This document shows, one piece after another, positions 48,937 to 57,265 of a stretch of DNA of 64,000 bases. The stretch covers positions 1 to 64,000 of the forward strand of contig NZ_JAKNQQ010000009.1 of the NCBI RefSeq assembly GCF_022662475.1, read 5' to 3'. Below the pieces are notes generated by a model, which was given only the letters and a program-made list of their open reading frames with translations, did not search any database and was not told the DNA's origin. This stretch comes from Sphingomonas sp. TREG-RG-20F-R18-01 (GTDB lineage: Bacteria > Pseudomonadota > Alphaproteobacteria > Sphingomonadales > Sphingomonadaceae). Both the position numbers and the translations under genes were made by a program. The number at the start of each line of letters is the position of its first letter. Within the stretch, counting starts at the first letter, position 1.

Positions 48937-49194
48937 TCAGTGCCGCAGGATCGACACCAGCGTTCCGATCGCGGTCAGGGCCACGATGGTAAAGCCGACG
49001 ATGCTGATGACCCAGGTTTGGGTCTTCATGTGCGTCTCGAGCGACCGTTGCAGGCCGTCGATTTTCTCCTGAAGCGGCTTTGTCGCGTCTCCAACCATAT
49101 CGTCGATATACTCCTCGATGCTGGCTACCACCAGCTTTGCCTGATCGTCTGAGACGTTGATGGATTTGAGTGTTTGATACAGATCAACCTGCAT
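48937..49194 (-). CDS. Small coiled-coil membrane protein
   Basis: An 85-residue protein. Residues 15-55 are helical with heptads (ASIEEYIDDMV, EKIDGLQRSLETHMK), followed by one C-terminal membrane helix (WVISIVGFTIVALTAIGTLV). This layout resembles DUF1640/CCDC90-like tail-anchored coiled-coil proteins. GGGAGAAC precedes the ATG, and a strong terminator follows the stop, so it is a complete single-gene unit. Its function is unknown. Confidence 0.72.
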   Translation of the reverse strand: MQVDLYQTLKSINVSDDQAKLVVASIEEYIDDMVGDATKPLQEKIDGLQRSLETHMKTQTWVISIVGFTIVALTAIGTLVSILRH

Positions 49195-49257
49195 AGCGTT
49201 CTCCCGTTAGTTGCACGTATTTGTGCGGGAGTACCGGGACATGGGCTCCGGGCGATC

Positions 49258-49348
49258 GGGTCAGGGACCGCGAAGCGGCCGCGCCAGCGGGGCGTGGGGG
49301 AGCCGATTTGCGCAGCAAATTGGGGGAACCGCGCATCCTTGAGGCGAT
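49258..49348 (+). repeat. Repeat family A, copy 3 (shortest)
   Basis: GTCAGGGACCGCGAAGCGG, CCGCGCCAGCGGGGCG, CCGATTTGCGCAGCAAATTG, GGGGAACCGCGCATCC, TTGAGGCGAT. The variable loop is reduced to GCA, giving a compact GATTTGC/GCAAATT stem. Its arms differ from copies 1 and 2 on both sides, preserving pairing. Confidence 0.8.
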
Positions 49349-49431
49349 CGCCGCACCCATGTCATACTACCACGACACGAATGAGCAGTTCTCCCACAGG
49401 TGCCGCAGCCGCGCGTAGCGCGGGGACGAGG

Positions 49432-49543
49432 CGGGCTCGATGCCCGGCTTGGCCCCTCTCTTTTGCGCTGAAAGCGCGGGGGTGGGACGGGCTCGATGCC
49501 CGTCCTGGCCCTGACCTGTTTGCGCCTGACGAAGGCGCGGGGG
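49432..49543 (+). repeat. Tandem hairpin repeat (two units)
   Basis: Unit 1 (49432-49482) and unit 2 (49488-49543) share CGGGCTCGATGCCCG, a TGGCCC word, TTTGCGC, a short loop and GCGCGGGGG. Each contains two hairpins; arm lengths differ while pairing is kept (for example GACGGGC/GCCCGTC in unit 2). No CDS lies between 49349 and 50014, so the segment is structural or regulatory. Confidence 0.6.
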
Positions 49544-49607
49544 CCTTTCGGCCCCCATCTGGTCAGGCGAAGGGGTCGTATTCGTTGTTATGAAGATATC
49601 CGCATAA

Positions 49608-49700
49608 GAATGATTATGATCCCTGGGAGATTATGTAGACTCCGCAGCCATGGCCCATCCGGCCGGGCGTCTGGCCCGGACGGACTGCACATAATCAAAA
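49608..49700 (+). repeat. 93-bp inverted repeat flanking the hybrid kinase, left copy
   Basis: Aligns to the reverse complement of 53598-53690. It includes a coding tail reading NDYDPWEIM-stop on the plus strand, a GC-rich hairpin around CCGGGC/GCCCGG and a terminal ACATAATCAAA. An in-frame stop just upstream shows that only the 3' end of a gene remains here. Changes in the coding tail are conservative (WEIM against FELM), so the two copies are old paralogues. Confidence 0.75.
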
Positions 49701-50014
49701 CGCCCGTACCCGCCGAGCAATGGCATGTACCGACCACAGACAGTCGTTCGCTTTTCCTTCGGTGCACGTCCGGATCCGACAAAAGCCGCCAATCAAGCTG
49801 ATCGAAGCGGATGATCGGCAATGCGCCCTGTTCGCGGCACTCAATGGCACTAGCGCGACCTGAAAGATTCCATGGCGAGGTGGATAGCGGCTGGGCCCGA
49901 CGGCAGATCTTTGACGCGTCGCCATTGCGGGCGCGAAGCTAGAGCCAAGCATCCGCTTCTCAAGTCCGGCGATAAATGCGAAACGCAAGGCGAGGACACG
50001 ATACGGGACGACGC

Positions 50015-53000
50015 ATGGCCGCCACACAATTCGTGCCGCCTCCGGGCTGGCACACTCCGCCCGAGGGTATGGTCGACCTTGTTCGTGGGTTGGATTGGTC
50101 CAATACCTATCTTGGTCCGGCTGAGCTGTGGTCGCCAAGCCTTCGACTGGCGACAGATGTCGTGCTCGCTTCCGCGTTCCCGATGGCGCTCCGTTGGGGC
50201 CCGGAGTTCGTCCTCCTTTACAATGACGCGTATCGACCGATCCTGGGCGACAAGCATCCATGGGCGCTCGGCCGACCCGCGCGCGAAGCCTGGTCGGAGG
50301 TGTGGCCTCAGATCGAGGCCGCCCACGTCGCTATCCTCGACGGCGACACGCCCTCCATGTTCGCCGAGGACATGCTGCTGCGCATCCAGCGTCACGGCGG
50401 CGTTTCGGAGGACGGGCGCTTCACGCTCGGCTACAGCCCGGTCGTCGACCCCGCTGCGCCGACCGGGATAGGCGGCGTACTGGTCACGGCGGTCGAAACG
50501 ACGCACCGCGTCGCCGCTGAGGCGGCGCTGCGTGCCAGCGATGAACGCTACGAACTTGCGCTAGGTGCGGCCGGTGCGATCGGCACCTGGGATTGGGATA
50601 TCGTCAATGACCGAGTGATCGCCAATTCGACTTTCGCCGAGCGCTTCTCGGTCGATCCGAAGCGGGCCCAGGAGGGCACGCCGATCGCCGATTTCGTCGC
50701 GGGGATTCATCCCGAGGATCGTGATCGGGTTGCTCGCGAGATCGAAGAGGCGATGCGACCCGGCGCCGATTTCCTGTCCGAATATCGATTGCTCAAAACC
50801 GATGGCGCAATTGTCTGGGTCATCGTTCGCGGCAGCTGCCATTTTGACGAAAGTGGCAAGGCGGTACGGTTCCCCGGCGCCGCGGTCGATATCACCGACC
50901 GCAAGGTCGCCGAAGCCGCGCTCGACGAAAATCGCAGCTTCCTGAGCGATATCCTGCGGTCATCCGGCGAGGCCTTCTACGCGGTCGATCGCGAGGGTAC
51001 CACGACGCTGTGCAACCAGGCTTTTCTCCGGATGATCGGTTTCAAGGAGGAAGCCGAGGCGATTGGGCGCAAGCTCCACGACGTTATCCATCACACCCAT
51101 CCGGATGGGGCGCATTACGACAAGGCTGACTGTCCGATCTATATCTGTGCGTCGTCCGGGGCCGAGGCTCACGTCGCCAATGAATGTTTCTACCGGCTCG
51201 ATGGCACCCCCTTTCCCGTCGAATATTGGGTGTCGCCGATATTTCGCAACGGCGTGCACCAGGGGGCGATCTGCACCTTCGTCGACATCACCGATCGCCG
51301 CGCGGCCGAGGATGAGCTGGCGCGGAGCATCGCGGACTTCACGGCGCTGTCACAAGCCGCCCCCAACCACGTCTGGGCGGCGCGTCCCGATGGCATGGTC
51401 GATTGGTTCAACGACAGGATTTATGAATATTGCGGAGCTGAGGAGGCCGATCTCGTCGATGGCGGCTGGATCAGTCTTGTTCATCCTGACGACCGCGCCG
51501 ACGCCGGCGCTCGCTGGGCGGCCGCCGTCGCTTCCGGCGACGATTATCAGACCGAGTTCCGGATCAGGCGTGCGGATGGCGCCTTCCGGTGGCATCTCGT
51601 GCGGGCACTGCCGACCCGGAATGCGGCAGGCAGGATACAGCGCTGGATCGGCACCAACACCGATATCGACGACCAGAGGAATGCGGTCGACGCGCTAGCC
51701 GCGTTCAACGCCACGCTCAAGCAGCGCGTCGCCGAGGAGGCGGCCGAACGAGACCGGTTATGGCAGACGTCGCAGGATCTGCTGGTGGTCGTCGATCCGA
51801 GCGGCAGGTTCAAGGCTGCCAACCCTGCCTGGACCACGACGCTGGGGTGGCTGCCGAACGAGGTCGTCGGCAAGAACCATATGGACTTCGTCCATCCAGA
51901 CGATCAGCCGAGCAGTCGCGGTGCGTTGGCACACGCGCTCGATGCCCCGCTGCCGGCTTTTGAAAACCGGTGTCTGCACAAGGACGGCAGCATTCGGTGG
52001 ATCGCCTGGATCGCTTCGGCCGATAATGGCCTCGTTTATGCGACCGGGCGCAACATCACCGCCGAGAAGGAGGCTGATGCCGCGCTTGCTGAAACCCAGG
52101 ATGCCTTGCGCCAGAGCCAGAAGATGGAAGCGGTCGGCCAGCTAACGGGCGGGATCGCGCATGACTTCAACAATATGCTCGCTGTCGTCATGGGCTCGCT
52201 GGAGTTGCTCGGCCGCCGTCTGGGCGACGATGATCCTCGGGCACGGCGCTATATCGATGCGGCGACGGACGGCGCGCGGCGGGCGGCCCTCCTAACCCAA
52301 CGCCTGCTCGCCTTTTCGCGGCAGCAGCCGCTGCAACCGCTAGCGCTCGACGTCAACAAGCTGGTCTCCGGCATGGCCGATCTGCTCCTGCATTCGCTGG
52401 GAGCGACAATCCGCTTCGAATCCGTCCTGGCAGGCGGCCTGTGGCAGACGCATGCCGATCCCAACCAGCTCGAAAACATCGTCCTCAATCTCGCCGTGAA
52501 CGCCCGCGACGCCATGCCCGATGGTGGCCACCTGACCATCGAGACACAGAACGCCCATCTCGACGATCGATATGCCGCTGAGCATATCGGTGTGAGCGCC
52601 GGACATTATGTTCTCATCGCAATCACCGACACCGGCGTAGGCATGCCGCCTGAGGTGCTCGAAAAGGCGTTCGACCCCTTCTACACGACCAAGCCCGTCG
52701 GCAAGGGCACCGGGCTTGGCCTCAGCCAGGTCTACGGCTTCGTGAAGCAAACCGGCGGTCATGTGAAAATCTACACGGAGGTCGGCGAAGGAACGACGAT
52801 CAAGATCTATCTGCCGCGCCTTCGCGGAGAGCGGCCAGCAGAAGAGCAGGTTGCCTCTGCCGTGGCCCTTGAGTTCGGTGATGCGCGCGAGGTGATCCTG
52901 GTGGTCGAGGATGACCCCGCTGTGCGACAGTTCAGTATCGAGGCGCTTGCCGAGCTCGGCTACTCGACCCTGGAAGCGGACGGCGCCGAAAAGGCGCTCA

Positions 53001-53251
53001 AGTTGATCGACACCCATCCCGAGATCGTCCTCCTGTTTACCGACGTGGTTATGCCGGATGTGAACGGGGCCCGTCTGGCGGAGGAGGCGCGTCGCCGCAG
53101 ACCAGATATCAAGGTTCTCTTCACGACCGGCTACACCCGCAATGCGGTCGTCCACAACGGGGTGCTCGATCACGGTGTTGATCTGATCGGCAAACCGTTC
53201 ACGATAGAGAGCCTGGCAGCGAAACTCCGGCTCGTTCTCGAAAAAGCCTAA
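50015..53251 (+). CDS. Multi-PAS hybrid sensor histidine kinase
   Basis: A 1078-residue cytoplasmic-type hybrid kinase with no evident membrane segments. An N-terminal PAS-like domain (SAFPMALRWGPEFVLLYNDA near residue 55) is followed by about four further PAS/PAC domains to ~690. Next come HisKA with GGIAHDFNN (phospho-His 716), HATPase (NLAVNARDAMPDGG, DTGVGMPPEV, GKGTGLGLSQVYG), and a C-terminal receiver domain with phospho-Asp 1010 in LLFTDVVMPD. The start at 50015 is chosen because upstream codons lack a ribosome site. It has no adjacent response regulator. It lies between 93-bp inverted repeats on the strand opposite to most neighbours, which suggests it was inserted as a cassette. Confidence 0.93.
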   Translation: MAATQFVPPPGWHTPPEGMVDLVRGLDWSNTYLGPAELWSPSLRLATDVVLASAFPMALRWGPEFVLLYNDAYRPILGDKHPWALGRPAREAWSEVWPQIEAAHVAILDGDTPSMFAEDMLLRIQRHGGVSEDGRFTLGYSPVVDPAAPTGIGGVLVTAVETTHRVAAEAALRASDERYELALGAAGAIGTWDWDIVNDRVIANSTFAERFSVDPKRAQEGTPIADFVAGIHPEDRDRVAREIEEAMRPGADFLSEYRLLKTDGAIVWVIVRGSCHFDESGKAVRFPGAAVDITDRKVAEAALDENRSFLSDILRSSGEAFYAVDREGTTTLCNQAFLRMIGFKEEAEAIGRKLHDVIHHTHPDGAHYDKADCPIYICASSGAEAHVANECFYRLDGTPFPVEYWVSPIFRNGVHQGAICTFVDITDRRAAEDELARSIADFTALSQAAPNHVWAARPDGMVDWFNDRIYEYCGAEEADLVDGGWISLVHPDDRADAGARWAAAVASGDDYQTEFRIRRADGAFRWHLVRALPTRNAAGRIQRWIGTNTDIDDQRNAVDALAAFNATLKQRVAEEAAERDRLWQTSQDLLVVVDPSGRFKAANPAWTTTLGWLPNEVVGKNHMDFVHPDDQPSSRGALAHALDAPLPAFENRCLHKDGSIRWIAWIASADNGLVYATGRNITAEKEADAALAETQDALRQSQKMEAVGQLTGGIAHDFNNMLAVVMGSLELLGRRLGDDDPRARRYIDAATDGARRAALLTQRLLAFSRQQPLQPLALDVNKLVSGMADLLLHSLGATIRFESVLAGGLWQTHADPNQLENIVLNLAVNARDAMPDGGHLTIETQNAHLDDRYAAEHIGVSAGHYVLIAITDTGVGMPPEVLEKAFDPFYTTKPVGKGTGLGLSQVYGFVKQTGGHVKIYTEVGEGTTIKIYLPRLRGERPAEEQVASAVALEFGDAREVILVVEDDPAVRQFSIEALAELGYSTLEADGAEKALKLIDTHPEIVLLFTDVVMPDVNGARLAEEARRRRPDIKVLFTTGYTRNAVVHNGVLDHGVDLIGKPFTIESLAAKLRLVLEKA

Positions 53252-53597
53252 GGAGCGAAGGCTGGACTATGGCGCTTCGTTCCCGCTCTGGTGCGACGAG
53301 CGACATCGGCTACCCAAGCATTGGGGGTCACCTCATCAACAGGCGAAATCGTTTCCGTGCGGCGGCGAGCCTCGATTGTGTGAATTTCAGTCCGACTGAT
53401 TTCGGGCCTCAAGTCTGAGGTAGCTGCCGTCAACGCCCCTGGCCTGACGCGGCGGTTGTCGACCAGAGCCAGTCGTTCTGCGGTGCCGATCGGGCAGCCG
53501 CCGGATGCCGGCTCTTGGCAACACCTGCCGTTCGACACGTCGCTGGTGAACGGCAAAATTGTCCCAGACGTCGCCATTCCCGTCTTCTTTCCAGCAC

Positions 53598-53690
53598 TTT
53601 GATTATGTTCAGTTCGGCCGGGCGCAAAGCCCGGCCGAACCGGGCTGATCCGACCGGATCTACATAAGCTCGAATGGGTCATAATCGTTC
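53598..53690 (-). repeat. 93-bp inverted repeat flanking the hybrid kinase, right copy
   Basis: Reverse-complement match of 49608-49700. It contains the 3' end of the small membrane gene at 53660 (NDYDPFELM-stop) and a perfect 12-bp stem, GTTCGGCCGGGC/GCCCGGCCGAAC, probably that gene's terminator. Confidence 0.75.
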
Positions 53691-53830
53691 ACGACCACGA
53701 CCGAGCTGTCGTGATCTTCGGCGGTGATGACGGCGTATTGTGTGCCGATGGCGATGACCATGGTTGCCACCATCAGGGTCTTTGCAAGGCTCATGGCGTT
53801 TTTGCGGGCGATCCAGATATCGTTGAACAT
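53660..53830 (-). CDS. Small membrane protein
   Basis: A 56-residue protein from the ATG at 53830 with AGGAG eight bases upstream. A membrane helix (LAKTLMVATMVIAIGTQYAV) is followed by an acidic tail ending NDYDPFELM. The same tail motif survives as a fragment at 49608. The gene is followed by a GC-rich hairpin within the flanking repeat. Function unknown. Confidence 0.65.
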   Translation of the reverse strand: MFNDIWIARKNAMSLAKTLMVATMVIAIGTQYAVITAEDHDSSVVVVNDYDPFELM

Positions 53831-54241
53831 GTCCGAGGCTCCTGTGAAGCCGGCGGGGTTCATCCCCGCTCGACAGGCGCCCGACAGGGACGGGGAGGGG
53901 CCGCGATCACTTTTTTTGACACGAAAAAAAGCCGTAGCGCAGCGCCCGGACCCCTTGCGGGTTGATCGTATAAGGCCCCGAGCCGTCCCAAGGATTGCGC
54001 CTCAAAGAGCGGGGTGAAGCTCGTTGGCCGGAGCGTCGTGCTCAGCGCTGGGTCGCCAGTGACGCACGCCCCTCGCTAAAGGATGGCGGCCGCCTGCCTC
54101 TCGTATCCGCACTCTGCGTCCCCTCCGATCGATGGGAGAGTTCGCCGGGCTGCAGAGACGGCCTGCCCGGGGCAGATTGGAAAGAAGGTGCCGCTTTTCG
54201 GAAAGATGTTTCCTGCGCGCGTGCGCGCCCGTCAGTTGATC

Positions 54242-54327
54242 GTCACCCGAATGGGCCGAGACCCGAAGGGGCTCGGTGGAGCGCAAGCGGAATAGAGCGA
54301 CGGTCCCGGCGCAGCCGGGAGACGCCC
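54242..54327 (+). repeat. Repeat family B, copy 2
   Basis: Second copy of the 45532-45618 element with the core GAGACCCGAAGGGGCTCGGT and AGCGCAAGCGGAATAGAGC, then CCCGGC-GCA-GCCGGG and GAGACGCCC. Its last base is the first base of the reversed stop codon of the minus-strand gene at 54327, placing it right at that gene's 3' end. The rest of the gap 53831-54241 holds no convincing gene. Confidence 0.75.
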
Positions 54328-54542
54328 TATAACGCCGTCAGTTCTTCGTAGATTTCGGCACGTCTGGCTGCCGCGACGTACCAGCCCTTCGACTTTGGAT
54401 GCCACCTGGCCTTACCTTCCAGCACGCCGATCGCCAGCTCGCCGGCGCGAGAACCATACGGCCACCATATCCGCATCTCGCCCGAGGACAGATCTTCGAT
54501 CCAGATCGCGCCGAGGGAGGTTTCGATAGTCTCTTTTGCCAT
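54327..54542 (-). CDS. Small hypothetical protein
   Basis: A 71-residue protein, MAKETIETSLGAIWIEDLSS onward, rich in Trp (WIEDL, WWPYGS, ARWHPKSKGWYV) and probably a compact beta-rich domain. The WHPKSKGWYV stretch is strongly reminiscent of small plasmid and phage proteins, but I cannot name a family. It lies immediately upstream of repeat B2 and downstream of ssb. Confidence 0.65.
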   Translation of the reverse strand: MAKETIETSLGAIWIEDLSSGEMRIWWPYGSRAGELAIGVLEGKARWHPKSKGWYVAAARRAEIYEELTAL

Positions 54543-54614
54543 GGGGTCAGCTTAACGCGGCGAGCAGACGCCGCGAAGCGGGCATCGGCAAGCGGAGCGG
54601 TGAACGCGGGAAGA

Positions 54615-54638
54615 GGCCCGGAGCGTCAGCTCCGGGCC
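54615..54638 (-). terminator. Terminator-like hairpin after ssb
   Basis: A perfect 10-bp stem GGCCCGGAGC / GCTCCGGGCC with a 4-base loop, followed on the minus strand by TCTTCCC. It lies 16 bp beyond the ssb stop. Confidence 0.65.
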
Positions 54639-54653
54639 GGTTCTGCCTGGTTG

Positions 54654-55064
54654 TTAGAAGGGCACGTCATCGTCATCGAGACCGCCGTGATCCTGCGTGT
54701 TGCCCTGCTGCTGGCGACCCCGGCTGAGGAAGGTCACTTCGTCGGCGATGATCTCGACGCCGTAGCGCTCGACGTTCTCGTTATCCGTCCAGCGGGTGTA
54801 GTGGATGCGACCCCGGACCATGACCTTCTGGCCCTTGTCGACGTACTGGGCGACGGTCTTGCCGACGCCGTTGAAGCAGGTGATGCGGTGCCATTCGGTG
54901 TCCTCGACCCGGCGACCATCGGCGTCCTTGAGGATCTTGCCCTCGCTGTCGCGCTTGGGGCGCGAGGTGGCGAGGCTGAACTGGGTGATCTTGGTGCCGC
55001 CCTGGGTGGTGCGGACTTCGGGAGTGGCGCCGACATTGCCGGCGAGGATGACGAGGTTCTGCAT
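54654..55064 (-). CDS. ssb: Single-stranded DNA-binding protein
   Basis: A 136-residue OB-fold SSB from the ATG at 55064 (AAAAGGAACC upstream). It begins MQNLVILAGNVGATPEVRTT, contains TKITQFSLATSRPKRD and WHRITCFNGVGKTVAQYVDKG near residue 60, and ends with the acidic tail DDDDVPF that recruits partner proteins. It is shorter than chromosomal SSBs, as is common on plasmids. It probably protects single strands during conjugation or replication. Confidence 0.95.
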   Translation of the reverse strand: MQNLVILAGNVGATPEVRTTQGGTKITQFSLATSRPKRDSEGKILKDADGRRVEDTEWHRITCFNGVGKTVAQYVDKGQKVMVRGRIHYTRWTDNENVERYGVEIIADEVTFLSRGRQQQGNTQDHGGLDDDDVPF

Positions 55065-55144
55065 TTCGAGGTTCCTTTTTTTGCTTAGCCGAAGGGTCCA
55101 TCCCCTCGACTGAACACCAAGAAAGACGGCCAGGACGCCCTCTC

Positions 55145-55241
55145 CACCGGAGCGCGAAGACGCGGAGGGGAACCCCGATCCGAGGGGTGGTGCGGGCAGC
55201 CGCGTAAGCGGCAACTCGGCCCGAAAGATCGCGGGTTGGGG
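55145..55241 (+). repeat. Repeat family C, copy 1
   Basis: CACCGGAGCGC, GGGGAACCCCGATC, the conserved core GGGGTGGTGCGGGCAGCCGC, CGGCAACTCGGCCCG, then GATCGCGGGTTGGGG. The flanks AACCC.GATC and GATC.GGGTT pair across the core. Copy 2 at 59440 has different flanks that also pair. Confidence 0.8.
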
Positions 55242-55750
55242 AGGGTGGACGGCCGGATTAGGTCGTTCAGGAAAGAGAGGGGATGGACCCCCACTGGCGG
55301 GCAATGGACAGAGAACCGTATGCAGGACCAGCTTGTCGCATCGATTTGCCGGCAACGTCGGTGTCTCGATCCGTCACCACAGGCGGTGCGTTACCCTGAC
55401 TGCCTTCGCCTTGCGCCGATCGCTACGCGGGCAACCTCTCCGGGATGACGGTCGCGGTGTGGGCCTTGGCACTGCCTTCCTGCCCAGGCGCGCGCGCCGT
55501 GCCCTGTCGACATGGACTGAGGGGGGTCCGGCACGTTTCACACCGATGTGCGGTCGAAACGAGAGCCCCGCTGTCGTGATGCCGATCGAGGCTTTCAACC
55601 GGGGTGCGAGCAGGGTTTTCGCGGACCATCGTACCAGCGTGGGGACCATGCCCATCAACCGAGGCAGACGGTCGGGGCAGGCTCCGGGCCTCGCCCCACG
55701 GAACCGCTCTGCGTCATATATCAGGGCGCGACAACGCCCGCTTCACGCGA
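55242..55750. other. Gene-poor gap between ssb and the XRE regulator
   Basis: No confident gene. A minus-strand 68-codon frame at 55423-55629 contains HRCETCRTPLSPC, a possible zinc-binding pair, but has no ribosome site and is left unassigned. Other frames are Arg/Pro-rich and look random. Confidence 0.4.
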
Positions 55751-56002
55751 TCAGTCATCACCCGACGCTGGTGAGGGACGGAGCATGGCCCATGCTTCCG
55801 ATCCGACCGCTTTTGCCAGTTTCACCATCACGGCGATCGTGGGATTGGCTCGCCCTCGCTTGATAACGGAGATCGATGCGCCCGCCATATCCACTTTCTC
55901 GCCGAGCTGGCCTTGTGTCAGCTTCATCGTTTTCCGGCGCTCCCTAAGCCGGACGCCGAATAGCTTTGCCTCGGGAAGCATAAAGTCATCGAGATAGATC
56001 AT
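55751..56002 (-). CDS. XRE-family helix-turn-helix regulator
   Basis: An 83-residue lambda-repressor-like DNA-binding protein: LFGVRLRERRKTMKLTQGQL, then GEKVDMAGASISVIKRGRAN and PTIAVMVKLAKAVG. This is a complete HTH_3 domain with little else. Its start lies 13 bp after the end of the DUF6884 gene, so it belongs to that minus-strand run. It probably regulates plasmid genes; the target is unknown. Confidence 0.9.
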   Translation of the reverse strand: MIYLDDFMLPEAKLFGVRLRERRKTMKLTQGQLGEKVDMAGASISVIKRGRANPTIAVMVKLAKAVGSEAWAMLRPSPASGDD

Positions 56003-56015
56003 GGGGTTTCAACCG

Positions 56016-56516
56016 TCAGCTTTCCGGGTTGGTGTCGAAGAGGTCCAGTTGGGCGGCGCGCGCTGCGCGCTCACGACCCTCGATGATTTGCGACGCGAGC
56101 CATGCCTTCTGCTGGCCGATCCCCATGCCGAGCATGGGGACGGCAGCGCGCTCGCCGGCGAACGCGAGCAGCGGTTCGCGGTAGAGGCGACCGGCGAGGA
56201 ATACGATCGGACCCGCGTAGCGCGGCCCGATCGCTCGCCGTAGCTGGCGAACCGTTTTCTCGCCCCACAGACGCCGTTCTGCGGCCGTCAGGTCGCGAAG
56301 GGTGGTGTTATAGGACGCGAGGCGTTTGGTGGGTTCCACGAGGCCGTATGCGGCCGACAGTACGTACCAGCGCTCGCCGGTCTCCTCGACATAGGTGCGC
56401 GCTTTGCGGAACCAGTCGGAGCGATAGAGATCGGCCGCGGGAGCGCGCCGGTCGAGCTTCTGCGAGACGCAGGCGACGAGGTAGATTGGCCGCCCCGATG
56501 GCGCGTCAGCCGTCAC
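56016..56516 (-). CDS. DUF6884-type protein (YaaA-like)
   Basis: A 166-residue protein with an N-terminal PIYLVACVSQKLDRRAPAADLY, followed by SDWFRKARTYVE and YVLSAAYGLVEPTKRLASYN. These are the hallmarks of DUF6884 proteins, related to the YaaA-like peroxide-stress fold. Members may bind nucleic acid or nucleotide, but no activity is established. Its start overlaps the end of the 56513 gene by 4 bp (co-translation). Confidence 0.78.
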   Translation of the reverse strand: MTADAPSGRPIYLVACVSQKLDRRAPAADLYRSDWFRKARTYVEETGERWYVLSAAYGLVEPTKRLASYNTTLRDLTAAERRLWGEKTVRQLRRAIGPRYAGPIVFLAGRLYREPLLAFAGERAAVPMLGMGIGQQKAWLASQIIEGRERAARAAQLDLFDTNPES

Positions 56517-57079
56517 GGGTCCATCAGGCCCGGACGGCGAGGCCGCGCCGGAGCACCCAGCTGGTCGATGATGAGCTGGCGATGGAGCGTCGCCGGCAGA
56601 TCAGGGATATGTTGGCGTGTAATGACGATCAGCGGATCGGGCGCGCGAACTTCACCGTAATGCGCCCCGAGCCAAATCGCGGGGCTTTCGTCATCCTCCT
56701 GTCCCTCGCCGGTCCAGACCTGGAGGAAAAAGGAGGCGAGGGGGGCGTCCCACCCGATCGAGACTCGGACGTGACCGTTCTGGAAATTATAGCGGCTCAT
56801 GCGAACGTGTCCCTGTTCGGTGCTCGGCGCGAGGCGTTTCTCGGCTTCGTCCAGCGTGGTTTTGCTCAGGGCGTCCACCCGGCTCGGGCCCTGGCGGTTC
56901 CTGATGTGTCGAAGACTAGCCCCGTTGGGCTCGCTGTCATCCTTGCCGAACAGGTAGAGGTCAAGCAGCTTGCTCCTCCAGCGCCGTCCGTTGCGGCGAC
57001 GAAAATCGACGAGGGTGCGTAGCTCCTCGTCGGTCCATTCGGGCATAGGAACGCGGGCGGGTTTGATGGTGTCGGTCAT
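56513..57079 (-). CDS. Hypothetical protein
   Basis: A protein of about 188 residues from the ATG at 57079 (GAGGAC upstream). The N-terminus contains PMPEWTDEELRTLVDFRRRN and RRWRSKLLDLYLFGKDD, suggesting a DNA-binding helix pair. The middle has SRYNFQNGHVRVSIGWDAP and FFLQVWTGEG, a beta-rich stretch. Not recognised as a named family. It is coupled to the DUF6884 gene. Confidence 0.65.
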   Translation of the reverse strand: MTDTIKPARVPMPEWTDEELRTLVDFRRRNGRRWRSKLLDLYLFGKDDSEPNGASLRHIRNRQGPSRVDALSKTTLDEAEKRLAPSTEQGHVRMSRYNFQNGHVRVSIGWDAPLASFFLQVWTGEGQEDDESPAIWLGAHYGEVRAPDPLIVITRQHIPDLPATLHRQLIIDQLGAPARPRRPGLMDP

Positions 57080-57265
57080 GGCGGTCCTCACTCGGAGTTT
57101 GGGCTTGTGGCCCGAAGGTAGCGGAGGAAATCCCGGCTCCAGGTGTGCGGGATTGGCTTGGGCGGCCGTTCGTGCGTCACGGTCGGGCCATCGAAGAGAT
57201 CGGGCTGACGCTGATCACGAGAGGCTGGATGACGTGACGCGGCTGCCGGATGCAGTCGCGGGCCA

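Noticed and set aside
49564..49607. Minus-strand peptide tail reading NNEYDPFA-stop
   Set aside because: Superficially similar to the YDPFELM tails nearby, but an in-frame stop leaves only about 16 codons with no start.
53248..53577. Minus-strand frame of about 109 codons converging on the kinase gene
   Set aside because: No ribosome site, no family resemblance, overlaps the kinase stop; composition is only marginally protein-like.
57088..57180. Short GTG-started minus-strand frame (MTHERPPKPIPHTWS) before the 57079 gene
   Set aside because: The sequence looks partly protein-like, but there is no ribosome site and no upstream ATG, so it could be the tail of a lost gene.
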